The notes under the pieces: model-generated
What the model was told of the DNA's origin: nothing
The model's database searches: none
Seen by the model: only the letters and a program-made list of their open reading frames with translations
Source of the DNA: Candidatus Avimonoglobus intestinipullorum
Lineage (GTDB): Bacteria; Bacillota; Clostridia; UBA1381
DNA: 12,285 bases
Assembly (NCBI GenBank): GCA_018714645.1
Contig: DVND01000104.1
Location: 1-12,285, forward strand
Direction of reading: 5' to 3'
Program-made: the position numbers and the translations under genes
In this document: positions 1-9,144 of the stretch, piece after piece
How the letters are laid out: each line of letters starts with the position of its first letter
Position numbering within the stretch: position 1 is the stretch's first letter

Positions 1-1022
1 ATTTAACAAAATGTTATGGTGATTTTATAGCCGTCAACGATCTTTCGTTTGAAATTGACGAAGGCCATGTTTATGGCTTCCTTGGACCAAACGGCGCCGG
101 AAAAACCACGACAATGAATATGATGACCGGATGCCTGTCCGCCACAAAAGGCCATGTTAAAATTGACGGGCATGATATTTTTGAAGAACCGAATGAGGCA
201 AAGAGGCTGATCGGGTATCTGCCGGAGCAGCCGCCGCTGTATATGAACGAAACGCCTGCTGAATACCTGAAATTTGTGGGCGAAGCAAAAGGACTGCGCG
301 GCGCGGAGCTTGAGCGGCAGATCAATGCGGTTATTTCCCAGACTAAAATTGAGGAAGTAAAGAACCGCCGCATTTCTGCGCTTTCCAAAGGCTATAAACA
401 GCGGGTCGGAATTGCGCAGGCGCTTCTTGGGAACCCCAAGGTCATTATACTCGACGAGCCGACGGTCGGGCTTGATCCGATCCAGATTATTGAGATCCGC
501 GACCTCATTAAAGAGCTTGGAAAGACGCATACGGTCATTTTAAGCTCCCATATCCTATCCGAAGTGCAGACGATTTGCGACCAGATATTAATCATTGCAA
601 AGGGGAAACTGATTGCCTTTGATAAACCGGATCAACTTGAAAAACAATTGTTAACGCAAAATGAGATCGTTATCACTTCTGATGCGGCGCCGGAAGAGTT
701 AAATGAAATTTTAGCCGGCATTGCGCATATTGCCGCTGTGGATATTGAAAATGACGGGGAATTCGTTACAGCACATATTAAAATAGATCATGATGACATT
801 TATGAAATTTCCCGCGCAATCTTCTTTGCGTTTGCGGCAAAGGGGAAAGCGCTGCTGGAGATGGCTCTGAAAAAAGCCAGCCTGGAGGACGTCTTTATTG
901 AACTGACAGAAGGCAATGGTTCTGAAACGGATGCGGCGCCGGAAGAGGCCGGCCCCGAAAATGTGCCGGAGTATGAAGCCCAAAATGCAGAACAGCAGGG
1001 AAGCGGGGTGGAGGAAGAATGA
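1..1022 (+). CDS. ABC transporter ATP-binding protein, GldA/CcmA-like (5' partial)
   Basis: Cytoplasmic ATPase subunit of an ABC-2 type exporter. The reading frame is open from the first base (first full codon at base 3), so the start lies upstream of the window; the first internal ATG at 114 is too late because it would cut off the Walker A. In visible residues: Walker A GPNGAGKTT at 28-36, Q-loop Gln near 76, signature LSKGYKQR at 127-134, Walker B with DEPT near 147-154, and the H-loop SSH at 181-183. The Walker A to H-loop spacing is normal, so the nucleotide-binding fold looks complete. After about residue 300 there is an acidic, Ala/Pro/Glu-rich tail typical of a flexible extension. The stop TGA overlaps the ATG of the permease (ATGA at 1019-1022), which indicates translational coupling. 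The downstream permease, GldG-like and DUF4340 genes place it in the GldA-type branch, not with nutrient importers. Substrate unknown. Confidence 0.93.
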   Translation, partial: LTKCYGDFIAVNDLSFEIDEGHVYGFLGPNGAGKTTTMNMMTGCLSATKGHVKIDGHDIFEEPNEAKRLIGYLPEQPPLYMNETPAEYLKFVGEAKGLRGAELERQINAVISQTKIEEVKNRRISALSKGYKQRVGIAQALLGNPKVIILDEPTVGLDPIQIIEIRDLIKELGKTHTVILSSHILSEVQTICDQILIIAKGKLIAFDKPDQLEKQLLTQNEIVITSDAAPEELNEILAGIAHIAAVDIENDGEFVTAHIKIDHDDIYEISRAIFFAFAAKGKALLEMALKKASLEDVFIELTEGNGSETDAAPEEAGPENVPEYEAQNAEQQGSGVEEE

Positions 1023-1882
1023 TCGCAGTATTAAAACATGAATTAAGACTTTATTTTCATTCGCTGACAGCCTATGTTTTCGGCGCTTTTTTGCTCGCCT
1101 TTGTGGGGATCGGGGCGATGCTGTATAACATACAGGCGGCAGTCAGTAATTTTGAATTTGTACTTAGTTTTGGGAGCCTTGTGTTTGTGGTGATTGTCCC
1201 GATTTTAACCATGCGCGTTATCGCGGAGGAACGTAAACAAAAAACAGATCAGCTATTATATGCCCTTCCTATTACCACCGCTCAGGTGATTATAGGGAAA
1301 TATTTATCGCTCCTGATTGTTTATCTGATCCCGCTGTGTATCATTTGTGTGTATCCGATGATTTTTTCGCAGTATGGTGAAATTTATCTGCTGACATCCT
1401 ACGGGTCAATCCTGGCATTTTTCATTTTAGGCGCCGCCTTGATTGCCCTTGGCGTATTTATCTCTTCTTTGACAGATAATCAGGGATTTGCCGCGGCCAT
1501 TGGCATTGCAGCCATTTTACTCAACTATTACAGCGTCAGCCTTTCGGAATATGTTTCAGCAACGGCTTCCGGGTCGCTCATTGCCCTGTGCGTGATTGTC
1601 CTGATCCTTGGCGCAGTCATCCGATATTTGACGAAAAACGAAAAACTGGCGTATGGAATCGGCTTTATCCTGATTGCCTTGCTCCTGATCCTGTATTTCG
1701 TCGACGCATCCATATTTGAGGGGCTGCTCCCGCGTATTATGGAACAATTGTCGTTGTTTGAACGGTTCAATACTTTTGTAAACGGCGTTTTTGATATGAC
1801 GGCCATTGTCTACTATCTGACCTTTATCGCCTTCTTTTTATTTTTATCTGTGCAGTCTCTTGAAAAAAGGAGGTATAACTGA
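1019..1882 (+). CDS. ABC-2 type transporter permease, GldF-like
   Basis: Integral membrane permease of 287 residues, partner of the preceding ATPase. Hydrophobic segments are seen near residues 18-38, 50-66, 94-114, 128-149, 156-176, 185-204, 209-229 and 260-279, so six to eight membrane helices. Residues 64-84 (LTMRVIAEERKQKTDQLLYAL) form the conserved cytoplasmic stretch of ABC-2 permeases that couples to the ATPase, and the Phe/Arg-containing region near 247-260 followed by a last helix and a basic end matches the GldF type. The ATG at 1019 overlaps the previous stop and follows a GGAGGAA site at about 1010-1016. The gene ends TGA at 1880-1882, overlapping the next ATG by one base. Family assignment rests on motif pattern, hydropathy and context; direction of transport is inferred from the ABC-2 family, which exports. 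Confidence 0.9.
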   Translation: MIAVLKHELRLYFHSLTAYVFGAFLLAFVGIGAMLYNIQAAVSNFEFVLSFGSLVFVVIVPILTMRVIAEERKQKTDQLLYALPITTAQVIIGKYLSLLIVYLIPLCIICVYPMIFSQYGEIYLLTSYGSILAFFILGAALIALGVFISSLTDNQGFAAAIGIAAILLNYYSVSLSEYVSATASGSLIALCVIVLILGAVIRYLTKNEKLAYGIGFILIALLLILYFVDASIFEGLLPRIMEQLSLFERFNTFVNGVFDMTAIVYYLTFIAFFLFLSVQSLEKRRYN

Positions 1883-3327
1883 TGAAAAACCGGAATCCTT
1901 TTAAGGCTTCTGAAAAATCGGAACAAAACAAGACGGCTCTCCGGGGCGGGGCGTATTCGCTGGCGATTACAGCCGTTGTTTTAGCTATTTTGATTGTGGT
2001 AAATATATTTGTTTCCGCCTTGCCTGCCACGTTAACAAAATATGACATCAGTTCCGCAAAGCTCTATTCTATTACGAGTAATACAAAAGTGGTTGTGAAT
2101 GCGCTGGAACAGGACGTCACCATTTATTGGATTGTTCAGGCCGGTGAAGAAGATGACGTTATAGAAAATCTATTGGCAAAGTATGAAAACCTTTCGGAGC
2201 ATATCCAGGTTGTTAAGAAAAATCCGGATGTTTTCCCAACCTTTGCCGAACAATATACGGATGAAACGGTTTCCAACAACAGCCTGGTTGTGGAATGCGG
2301 GGAACGCAGTCGGTTTATCAGCTACGATGATATCTATGTGCAGGAAGCGGACATTTATTCTTATACCTATACAACGTCTTTTGACGGGGAAGGGGTAATT
2401 ACATCAGCCATAGATTATGTGGTCACAGAAGATTTGCCGCAGCTGTATGTTTTGGAAGGCCATGGGGAATCGGAGATCCCAGCCACCTTCAGCGACCAGA
2501 TTGAAAAAGAAAATATTGAGATGACAACATTCTCCCTGATGACGGCCGACGCTGTCCCGGAAGAGGCGGACTGTGTAATGATTTACGCGCCTGCCAGCGA
2601 TATTTCCGAACAGGAACGCGATATGCTCGCTGCGTATGTGGATGCGGGAGGAAAGCTATTGGTTATGGCAGGGCCTGCGGAGGACGGGATGCTGGAAAAC
2701 CTGTACAGCCTGTTGGCAGACTATGGCGTGGAAGCGAATGACGGGATTGTTGTGGAAGGGGACAGGGAGCATTATGCGTTCCAGATGCCCTATGTGCTGC
2801 TGCCGGATATGGCGAGCAATGAAATCACGGATCCGTTGATTGAAAACAACTATTATGTTTTTATGCCGGTTTCCATGGGGCTGACAGTTCAGGGCGGGTC
2901 TCAAAAGGGAACGGTGGAAGAACTGCTGACCACGTCCAGTTCCGCCTTCTCCAAAATTGCCGGATATGACCTTGCCACCTATGAAAAAGAAGAGGGCGAT
3001 ATTGACGGCCCGTTTACGCTTGCAGTCTCTGTTGAAGGCAATAACGACGGCAAGATTGTATGGTTCGCTTCTTCTTATTTTCTCGACGATATGTACAATG
3101 CTTATTCATCAGGCGCTAATGCGGACATGGGGATGAATGCACTGTCCTCATTAGTCGGAGGGAGAGAGGCGATGGCGATCCGCAGTAAATCGTTAAACTA
3201 TAATTATTTAACGATCAGCGAATCTGCCGCCTCTACATTGAAAGTGATCATGATCGGCGTCTTTCCGCTCTTGTATCTGGGGATTGGCATTTATGTGATT
3301 TTGAGAAGGAGGAGGCTGCAAAAATGA
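1882..3327 (+). CDS. GldG-family ABC transporter auxiliary protein
   Basis: A 481-residue protein with one membrane helix near each end (about 24-46 and 453-474) and a large domain between them that should lie outside the membrane. The end after the second helix is strongly basic (RRRR), consistent with a cytoplasmic C-terminus. Family-type motifs are FDGE at 167-170, followed by ITSAIDYV, and GHGE at 193-196; these match the GldG / ABC-type auxiliary domain (ABC_transp_aux), which often resembles a glutamine-amidotransferase-like or IFT52-like fold. In gliding Bacteroidota GldG works with GldF and GldA, but in Clostridia such cassettes exist without gliding and their substrate is undefined. 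A strong AAAGGAGG site at 1866-1873 fixes the start at 1882, where TGATG couples it to the permease. The stop overlaps the next start (ATGA at 3324). Confidence 0.88.
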   Translation: MKNRNPFKASEKSEQNKTALRGGAYSLAITAVVLAILIVVNIFVSALPATLTKYDISSAKLYSITSNTKVVVNALEQDVTIYWIVQAGEEDDVIENLLAKYENLSEHIQVVKKNPDVFPTFAEQYTDETVSNNSLVVECGERSRFISYDDIYVQEADIYSYTYTTSFDGEGVITSAIDYVVTEDLPQLYVLEGHGESEIPATFSDQIEKENIEMTTFSLMTADAVPEEADCVMIYAPASDISEQERDMLAAYVDAGGKLLVMAGPAEDGMLENLYSLLADYGVEANDGIVVEGDREHYAFQMPYVLLPDMASNEITDPLIENNYYVFMPVSMGLTVQGGSQKGTVEELLTTSSSAFSKIAGYDLATYEKEEGDIDGPFTLAVSVEGNNDGKIVWFASSYFLDDMYNAYSSGANADMGMNALSSLVGGREAMAIRSKSLNYNYLTISESAASTLKVIMIGVFPLLYLGIGIYVILRRRRLQK

Positions 3328-4724
3328 CACGCGCAAAAAAAATCTACCTGCTGTTGGGCATATTGATTTTTGCCTGCATTGCAACGCTGATTGTAGTGCA
3401 GGTGGAAGACCGCAAAGAACAGATCAGCAACAGCGATGCGGTGATTCTGGAAGTGCCGGCTGATTCTGTGCAGTCATTGTCTTGGGAATACGAAGATACC
3501 GCGCTCGCATTTCACAAGGAGGATACCTGGCTCTATGATGCGGATGGCGCATTCCCTGTAAATGAAGAAAAAATAAATGAACTTCTGGAGCAATTTCAGG
3601 AATTTAAGGTTTCCTTTACTATTGAAGGAGTGGAAGATTATGCACAGTATGGGTTGGATGACCCGTTATGCACGATCAGGTTTGCAACGGGGGATCAGTC
3701 CTATGAAGTCCTGCTCGGCAATTACAGCGATATGGATTCGCAACGGTATGTTTCCATTGGAGACGGCAATGTCTATCTGGCGGCAGAGGACCCTTGGAGT
3801 TCTTTTGAAGTTGTCCTTAGCGACATGATCAAGCATGACGAAATACCGGAATTTGATACGGTTGGAGGGATCCAATTTTCCGGTGCGGAATCGTATAGCA
3901 TCACCTATGAGGAAAACAACAGCATTGACACTTATTGCGCTGATGACGTCTACTTCACGCAGCGGGACGGAAAGAACATGCCCCTTGACACTTCCAGAGT
4001 GGATAGTTATCTGGAAAACATCAGCAGCCTGGGGTTGACAGATTACGTCACGTACAATGCATCGGAGGAAGACCTGCAGGCATATGGCCTCGATACGCCG
4101 GAGCTGGTTATCACTGTGAATTACACCGCGGAAAACGAGGCGGGAGAAGCGCTTTCGAACACCTTTGTTTTGAACGTCAGCCGCGCCCTGGGGGAACGCC
4201 AGGATGCTGAAGGAACAGATGGCGCTTCTGATGAAGAATTTACAGCATATGCAAGAGTTGGCGCATCGCAGATTGTCTATCAGATTGCAGCGGAGGATTA
4301 TGAAGCGCTGATGGAGGCCTCTTATGACTCTTTGCGGCATCTCGAAGTGTTGTCGGCAGCGTTTGAAGACATTTATCAGTTTGACATCTCCCTGGAGGGC
4401 GCAAATTACACAATTACCACAGAGGAACAGGATGATGGCAAGCATTATTATTATCAGGAAAATGAGCTGGAAATTGCAGATTTGCAAAGCGCGATAGAAG
4501 GGTTGCGCGCAGACAGTTTTACGGGTGAACAGCCGACACAAAAAGAAGAAATCAGTTTGACGGTGCATCTGGAAAATGAACACCATCCGGAGGTTCAGAT
4601 AAAACTGTATCGGTATGACGGAGATCATTGCCTTGCAATGGTGGATGGAGAACCGGTATCCCTTGTCGGGCGTTCGTATGTCGTGGACTTGATTGAGGCG
4701 GTCAATGCGATTGTATTAAATTGA
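3324..4724 (+). CDS. DUF4340 domain-containing membrane-anchored protein
   Basis: A 466-residue protein with a short basic N-terminus and one membrane helix at about 7-26, then an acidic extracytoplasmic part. No lipobox is evident, so it should be a signal-anchored protein. Two DUF4340-type units can be seen: each has a strand-rich region, an Asp/Arg-led helix (near 80-92 and 222-232) and the tell-tale YGLDDP (109-114) or YGLDTP (254-259) motif followed by a strand. DUF4340 proteins commonly close GldA/F/G-type ABC cassettes, and this one is last in the operon. The start at 3324 overlaps the GldG-like stop and is preceded by an AAGGAGG-type site within 3305-3312. The likely role is an external accessory or substrate-handling subunit of the exporter, which is inference from context. 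A terminator follows 17 bases after the stop. Confidence 0.85.
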   Translation: MTRAKKIYLLLGILIFACIATLIVVQVEDRKEQISNSDAVILEVPADSVQSLSWEYEDTALAFHKEDTWLYDADGAFPVNEEKINELLEQFQEFKVSFTIEGVEDYAQYGLDDPLCTIRFATGDQSYEVLLGNYSDMDSQRYVSIGDGNVYLAAEDPWSSFEVVLSDMIKHDEIPEFDTVGGIQFSGAESYSITYEENNSIDTYCADDVYFTQRDGKNMPLDTSRVDSYLENISSLGLTDYVTYNASEEDLQAYGLDTPELVITVNYTAENEAGEALSNTFVLNVSRALGERQDAEGTDGASDEEFTAYARVGASQIVYQIAAEDYEALMEASYDSLRHLEVLSAAFEDIYQFDISLEGANYTITTEEQDDGKHYYYQENELEIADLQSAIEGLRADSFTGEQPTQKEEISLTVHLENEHHPEVQIKLYRYDGDHCLAMVDGEPVSLVGRSYVVDLIEAVNAIVLN

Positions 4725-4741
4725 ATCAGCCGTACATCGTA

Positions 4742-4780
4742 AAAAAACAGGAGGAAGCGGATTGCTTCCTCCTGTTTTTT
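4742..4780. terminator. Bidirectional rho-independent terminator between convergent operons
   Basis: A perfect 17-bp inverted repeat (arms 4742-4758 and 4764-4780) with a 5-base loop GGATT. The core AACAGGAGGAAGC is GC-containing and each arm ends in a run of six A or T, so a U-tract follows the hairpin in both directions. It sits between the stop of the DUF4340 gene at 4724 and the minus-strand activase stop at 4786, and can serve both. Confidence 0.93.
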
Positions 4781-4785
4781 GCAAT

Positions 4786-7700
4786 TTATATCCTTGTTTT
4801 TTCTTTTTTGGGGGAATTGTTTCGCCGCGCGGCACGCTCGACCAGATCCTGTTCCTTTTGGAGATTTTCAAAGGCAATCGCCATCATCAGCTTAATACGG
4901 TTCAGCTGGTTCACTTCGCTTGCGCCCGGGTCGTAATCCACGGCAACAATGTTTGCATTGGGGAACCGCCGCCGCAGTTCTTTGATCATCCCTTTGCCCG
5001 TCACATGGTTCGGCAGGCAAGCAAAAGGCTGCACGCATACGATGTTCGGAACCCCTTTTTCAATCAGTTCCACCATTTCGCCCGTCAAAAACCAGCCTTC
5101 GCCCGTGCAATGCCCCAATTGGAGCACCTGGCTCGCCCCTTCGGCAATATGCTTGATATGCGTTGGCGCATGGGACGCCAGCCGCGGCGTCCGCAACAAC
5201 GCCTGCTTCATATGTTTGCGGTATTGCTCCAAAAGCGTGATTCCCATATTTGCGATTGCAGCAGACGCGGCCTTTGCCCCCAAATGGTCGCGTTTGAAAT
5301 TGGTGTTGTAGAAGCAGTACATCATGAAGTCCAAAAGGCCCGGCACGACTGCTTCGCCGCCTTCTGCTTCGATGACGTCTGTGACATGGTTATTTGCACC
5401 GGGATGGAATTTCACCAGAATTTCCCCCACAACGCCGACCTTTGGCTTTTTCAGCCCCTTATCGATGGGGATGCGCTCAAAATCAGCCACGATGCGGTTT
5501 ACGACTTCTTTGTTCCGCAGCTCTTGCCGGTCGTTATTGACAATGGCTGTGTACAGCTTTGCCACCCATTTGCGGTACAGCTGCAAGGTTGCGCCCTTGT
5601 CCAATTCATAGGGGCGCGTGGCCAGCAGGCAGGTCATGAGCAAATCACCCCAAACACAGGCCTTAACCAAGCCGTTCAGCAGCCCCGGCGTGATTTTAAA
5701 TCCAGGATTGCCTTCCAGGCCGGAAAAATTCAGGCTGATAACCGGTACATTCGGATATCCCGCTTCCTTCAACGCTTTTCTGATAAAAGCAATGTAGTTT
5801 GTTGCGCGGCACCCGCCGCCGGTCTGCGTAATCATTACAGATGTGTTCTCCGGGTCGCATTGCCCCGATGTGAACGCGTTTACCAGCTGGCCTGTTACCA
5901 GGATGGAGGGGTAGCAGGCGTCATTATTGACACTTTTTAACCCCGCTTCCACATCCGCCGCATTTGCTTCATCCAGCAGGATTGCATGATAGCCGTTTGC
6001 GTTAAGCACCGCTTCAAAAAGCTTAAAATGCACGGGGCTCATCTGCGGGAATATGACCGTGTGGCGCTTGCGGTTTTCCTTGGTGAAGGGAACGCGCGAA
6101 AGCGTGTATGGCTCTATCTCTTGCGGCACAAATGCATTCCGGTCCCGCTCCGATATTGCGGCCTTCAGGCTGCGGACACGGATTTTTGCAGTACCGAGGT
6201 TGGAGACCTCGTCAATTTTCAAGGTTGTGTAAATATTTTGATGCGATTGCAAAATTTCCTGCACCTGGTCGGTGGTAACCGCATCCAAACCGCACCCAAA
6301 GGAGTTTAATTGTATCAACTCCAGCCGGTTATTATTGATTACAGCCGCCGCTGCTTCATACAGCCGCGTATGATATGCCCATTGATCCACGACGCGGATA
6401 TCCCGTTTCATATGCCCCAGATGGGCGATACTGTCCTCCGTCAGGACCGCAAAGCCCTGGGAGGTAATCATATCCGGGATGCCATGGTTGATTTCCGGGT
6501 CTACATGGTAAGGCCGGCCGGCAAGCACAATGCCGCGCTGGTCGTGTTCTTCCAGCCAAGCGAGGGCTTCTTCGCCTTTTTTACGGATATCTGCTTTGAA
6601 ATTGGCCCGCTCTGCGAATGCCGCCTTTGCAGCCGCCTTGATTTCCGCCATAGGGATATGGTAGGGCGCCAATGTATCAAACATTTGTTTCTCAAAGGAT
6701 TTTTCATCCGCCAGATTGATAAACGGATATAAAAACCGCATCCCGGGCGCACGGACGGCATCCATATTGTTATAAATGACCTCTGGATAGGAGGTGACAA
6801 TCGGACAATTATAATGGTTTCCGGCGCCTTCAAATTCAATTTGTTCATAGGGGACGCAGGGGTAGAAAATGGTTTTCACACCTGCGTCAATGAGGCTTTG
6901 AATATGCCCGTGTACAATTTTTGCGGGATAACACGCTGATTCTGACGGGATGGATTCAATGCCCTTTTCATAGAGCGCGTGGGAACTGCGCGGCGAAAGC
7001 CGCACCGAAAAGCCCAGTTCTGTGAAAAAAGTGAACCACAAAGGATAGTTTTCATACATGTTTAAGACACGCGGCAGGCCGATAACCCCCCGCTTTGCCG
7101 CTTCTTCCGGCAGAGGCGTATAGGCAAAGGTGCGCTCGTATTTATATGCATACAGGTTTGGAAGGCCGGTATCCTTCTTTTCCATGCCAGCGCCGCGTTC
7201 ACAGCGATTCCCGGATATAAACCGGCGGCCGTCTGCAAAGGTTGTGACCGTAAGCTGGCAGGCGTTGGAGCACTTTCTGCACCGCGTCAGCGTGCTTTCA
7301 AATTGAAATGCGCCTAATTCCGCTTCGGAAAGCAGTGTGTTTTCTGCGCCGGCGTACCGTTCCTTTGCGATTAATGCAGAGCCGAATGCACCCATAATGC
7401 CTGCGATGTCCGGCCGGATGACTTCTTTGCCTGTCAACAATTCAAAAGCGCGCAAGATGGCGTCATTGTTAAACGTACCGCCTTGTACGACAATATGGTC
7501 ACCCATCAAATCCGGATCGCGGAGCTTGATAACTTTATATAATGCATTTCTTACCACAGAATAGGAAAGGCCGGCGCTGATATCGCCAACCGACGCGCCT
7601 TCCTTCTGTGCCTGTTTTACGCGCGAATTCATAAACACTGTACAGCGCGTTCCCAAATCCACCGGATTTTTTGCCATTAAGGCTTCTTTTGCGAAAGAGA

Positions 7701-9087
7701 TGGTATCTGTTCCAAGGGATTCTGCGAAGGTTTGGATAAAGGAACCGCATCCGGAGGAACACGCTTCGTTCAGCATGATGCTGTCAATAACACCGTCCTT
7801 AATTTTCATGCATTTCATGTCCTGCCCGCCGATGTCAATGATGAAATCCACATCGGGCGAGAAAAACTGCGCCGCTTTGTAATGGGCAATGGTTTCAATT
7901 TCATTTTCAGGAATGCGGAACGCCGCTTTTAAAAGCATTTCGCCATAGCCTGTGACGCTGGCATTTGCAATTTTTGCAGCCTTTGGGAGCTTCGCATACA
8001 AATCTTTTAAGATATGTACGGCAAGGGTCATGGGGCTTCCTTCGTTTTTGGAATAATAGGCGTATAAAATACGCCCCTCTTCATCAATGAGCGCGGCTTT
8101 GATGGTGGTGGATCCAACATCAAGCCCCAGATAGGTATTGCCGGACACTTTTGAAATATCGGCTGTGATGGCGGTATGCTGCCCATGCCGGCTGCGGAAC
8201 GCCGCCAGATCTGCTTCCGTTTCAAATAGAGGCTGCATCCTCGTGATTTCCGCATCGACACGGGGCGCGCGTTCCAATTGCGAAATGAGTTGGGCCAGCG
8301 TCAGCGTATGATCCTGATACATCAGCGCCGCGCCCATGGCGATAAATAATTGCGCATTTTCAGGCGTGCGGAAGCTTTTTGCTTTATCTTTGAGCGTTTC
8401 CTCAAATTGCCGCCGCAGCTCCGGCAGGAAATACAACGGACCACCCAAAAATACGACATTCCCGCGAATGGGCCGACCCTGCGCCAGGCCGCTGATGGTC
8501 TGCGTTACAACCGCCTGGAATATAGATGCGGCAATATCTTCCTTTTTTGCGCCTTCATTCAAAAGCGGCTGGACATCCGATTTGGCAAAAACACCGCACC
8601 GCGCTGCGATGGGGTAGATGGTATCGTGTTTGGCGGCCAGTTCATTCAACCCCGGCGCATCGGTTTGCAGCAGGATTGCCATCTGGTCGATAAAAGAGCC
8701 TGTGCCGCCGGCGCAGGTCCCATTCATCCGCTGTTCCAGCCCGTTGGACAAATACAGGATTTTTGCATCCTCGCCGCCAAGCTCAATGACAACATCCGTA
8801 TCCTTCAGAAAAGTGTTTACAGCGGATTTCGTCGCGATAACCTCCTGCACGAATGGCAGATGCAGCATTTTGGAAAGCATCAGGCCGCCGGAGCCGGTGA
8901 TGACCGTGGTAAACGGCGTATCGCCTAAAGCATCTGCGGCGCGGGCAAACAGCGTCTGCACCGTTGATTGAATATCCGAATAATGCCGCATGTATTCGGC
9001 AAAGATGATATTATATGTATCGTCCAGCACGACGACCTTAACAGTTGTCGAACCAACGTCAATTCCCATATGGAGTGGAATTTTCAT
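4786..9087 (-). CDS. 2-hydroxyacyl-CoA dehydratase activase-related fusion protein (two ASKHA domains + DUF2229 + HgdB-like)
   Basis: A 1433-residue fusion. Domain 1 (about 1-258) and domain 2 (about 318-576) are both BadF/BadG/BcrA/BcrD-type ASKHA ATPases, each opening with the phosphate loop (GIDVGSTTVK at 8-17, GLDVGSTTIK at 321-330). Each keeps the two cysteines that in HgdC-type activators hold a [4Fe-4S] cluster at the dimer interface: C125/C164 and C443/C482, both 39 residues apart. A CxxCxxxC motif (C603, C606, C610, then C629) links to a DUF2229 region (about 667-900) with Cys-containing motifs ESACYPAK (C719) and FYPC (C744). The C-terminal part (about 1008-1410) resembles the HgdB/HGD-D subunit with C1058, C1093, C1327, C1351 and C1357. 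Known relatives use ATP to drive an electron to a very low potential for radical dehydration or reduction. This fused type has no established substrate. The start is fixed by GGAGGG at 9095-9100, 7 bases before ATG. No neighbouring dehydratase genes are present. Oxygen sensitivity is inferred. Confidence 0.9.
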   Translation of the reverse strand: MKIPLHMGIDVGSTTVKVVVLDDTYNIIFAEYMRHYSDIQSTVQTLFARAADALGDTPFTTVITGSGGLMLSKMLHLPFVQEVIATKSAVNTFLKDTDVVIELGGEDAKILYLSNGLEQRMNGTCAGGTGSFIDQMAILLQTDAPGLNELAAKHDTIYPIAARCGVFAKSDVQPLLNEGAKKEDIAASIFQAVVTQTISGLAQGRPIRGNVVFLGGPLYFLPELRRQFEETLKDKAKSFRTPENAQLFIAMGAALMYQDHTLTLAQLISQLERAPRVDAEITRMQPLFETEADLAAFRSRHGQHTAITADISKVSGNTYLGLDVGSTTIKAALIDEEGRILYAYYSKNEGSPMTLAVHILKDLYAKLPKAAKIANASVTGYGEMLLKAAFRIPENEIETIAHYKAAQFFSPDVDFIIDIGGQDMKCMKIKDGVIDSIMLNEACSSGCGSFIQTFAESLGTDTISFAKEALMAKNPVDLGTRCTVFMNSRVKQAQKEGASVGDISAGLSYSVVRNALYKVIKLRDPDLMGDHIVVQGGTFNNDAILRAFELLTGKEVIRPDIAGIMGAFGSALIAKERYAGAENTLLSEAELGAFQFESTLTRCRKCSNACQLTVTTFADGRRFISGNRCERGAGMEKKDTGLPNLYAYKYERTFAYTPLPEEAAKRGVIGLPRVLNMYENYPLWFTFFTELGFSVRLSPRSSHALYEKGIESIPSESACYPAKIVHGHIQSLIDAGVKTIFYPCVPYEQIEFEGAGNHYNCPIVTSYPEVIYNNMDAVRAPGMRFLYPFINLADEKSFEKQMFDTLAPYHIPMAEIKAAAKAAFAERANFKADIRKKGEEALAWLEEHDQRGIVLAGRPYHVDPEINHGIPDMITSQGFAVLTEDSIAHLGHMKRDIRVVDQWAYHTRLYEAAAAVINNNRLELIQLNSFGCGLDAVTTDQVQEILQSHQNIYTTLKIDEVSNLGTAKIRVRSLKAAISERDRNAFVPQEIEPYTLSRVPFTKENRKRHTVIFPQMSPVHFKLFEAVLNANGYHAILLDEANAADVEAGLKSVNNDACYPSILVTGQLVNAFTSGQCDPENTSVMITQTGGGCRATNYIAFIRKALKEAGYPNVPVISLNFSGLEGNPGFKITPGLLNGLVKACVWGDLLMTCLLATRPYELDKGATLQLYRKWVAKLYTAIVNNDRQELRNKEVVNRIVADFERIPIDKGLKKPKVGVVGEILVKFHPGANNHVTDVIEAEGGEAVVPGLLDFMMYCFYNTNFKRDHLGAKAASAAIANMGITLLEQYRKHMKQALLRTPRLASHAPTHIKHIAEGASQVLQLGHCTGEGWFLTGEMVELIEKGVPNIVCVQPFACLPNHVTGKGMIKELRRRFPNANIVAVDYDPGASEVNQLNRIKLMMAIAFENLQKEQDLVERAARRNNSPKKEKTRI

Positions 9088-9144
9088 TTTTCATCCCTCC
9101 AATCCATCTCCATGTAGTATGTATATTGCAACACTCATTTATAT

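Noticed and set aside
114..1022. Full ABC ATPase gene starting at the ATG at 114
   Set aside because: The Walker A and the residues before it lie upstream in the same open frame, so the gene continues beyond the window edge.
3666..4628. 320-residue minus-strand open frame opposite the DUF4340 gene
   Set aside because: No recognisable domain or ribosome binding site, an odd Cys/Phe/Ile-rich composition, and antisense to a well-supported gene.
4762..5940. 392-residue plus-strand open frame opposite the activase
   Set aside because: It begins inside the terminator hairpin, has no ribosome binding site, shows no family motif, and lies fully antisense to a clear gene; it is a codon-bias shadow.
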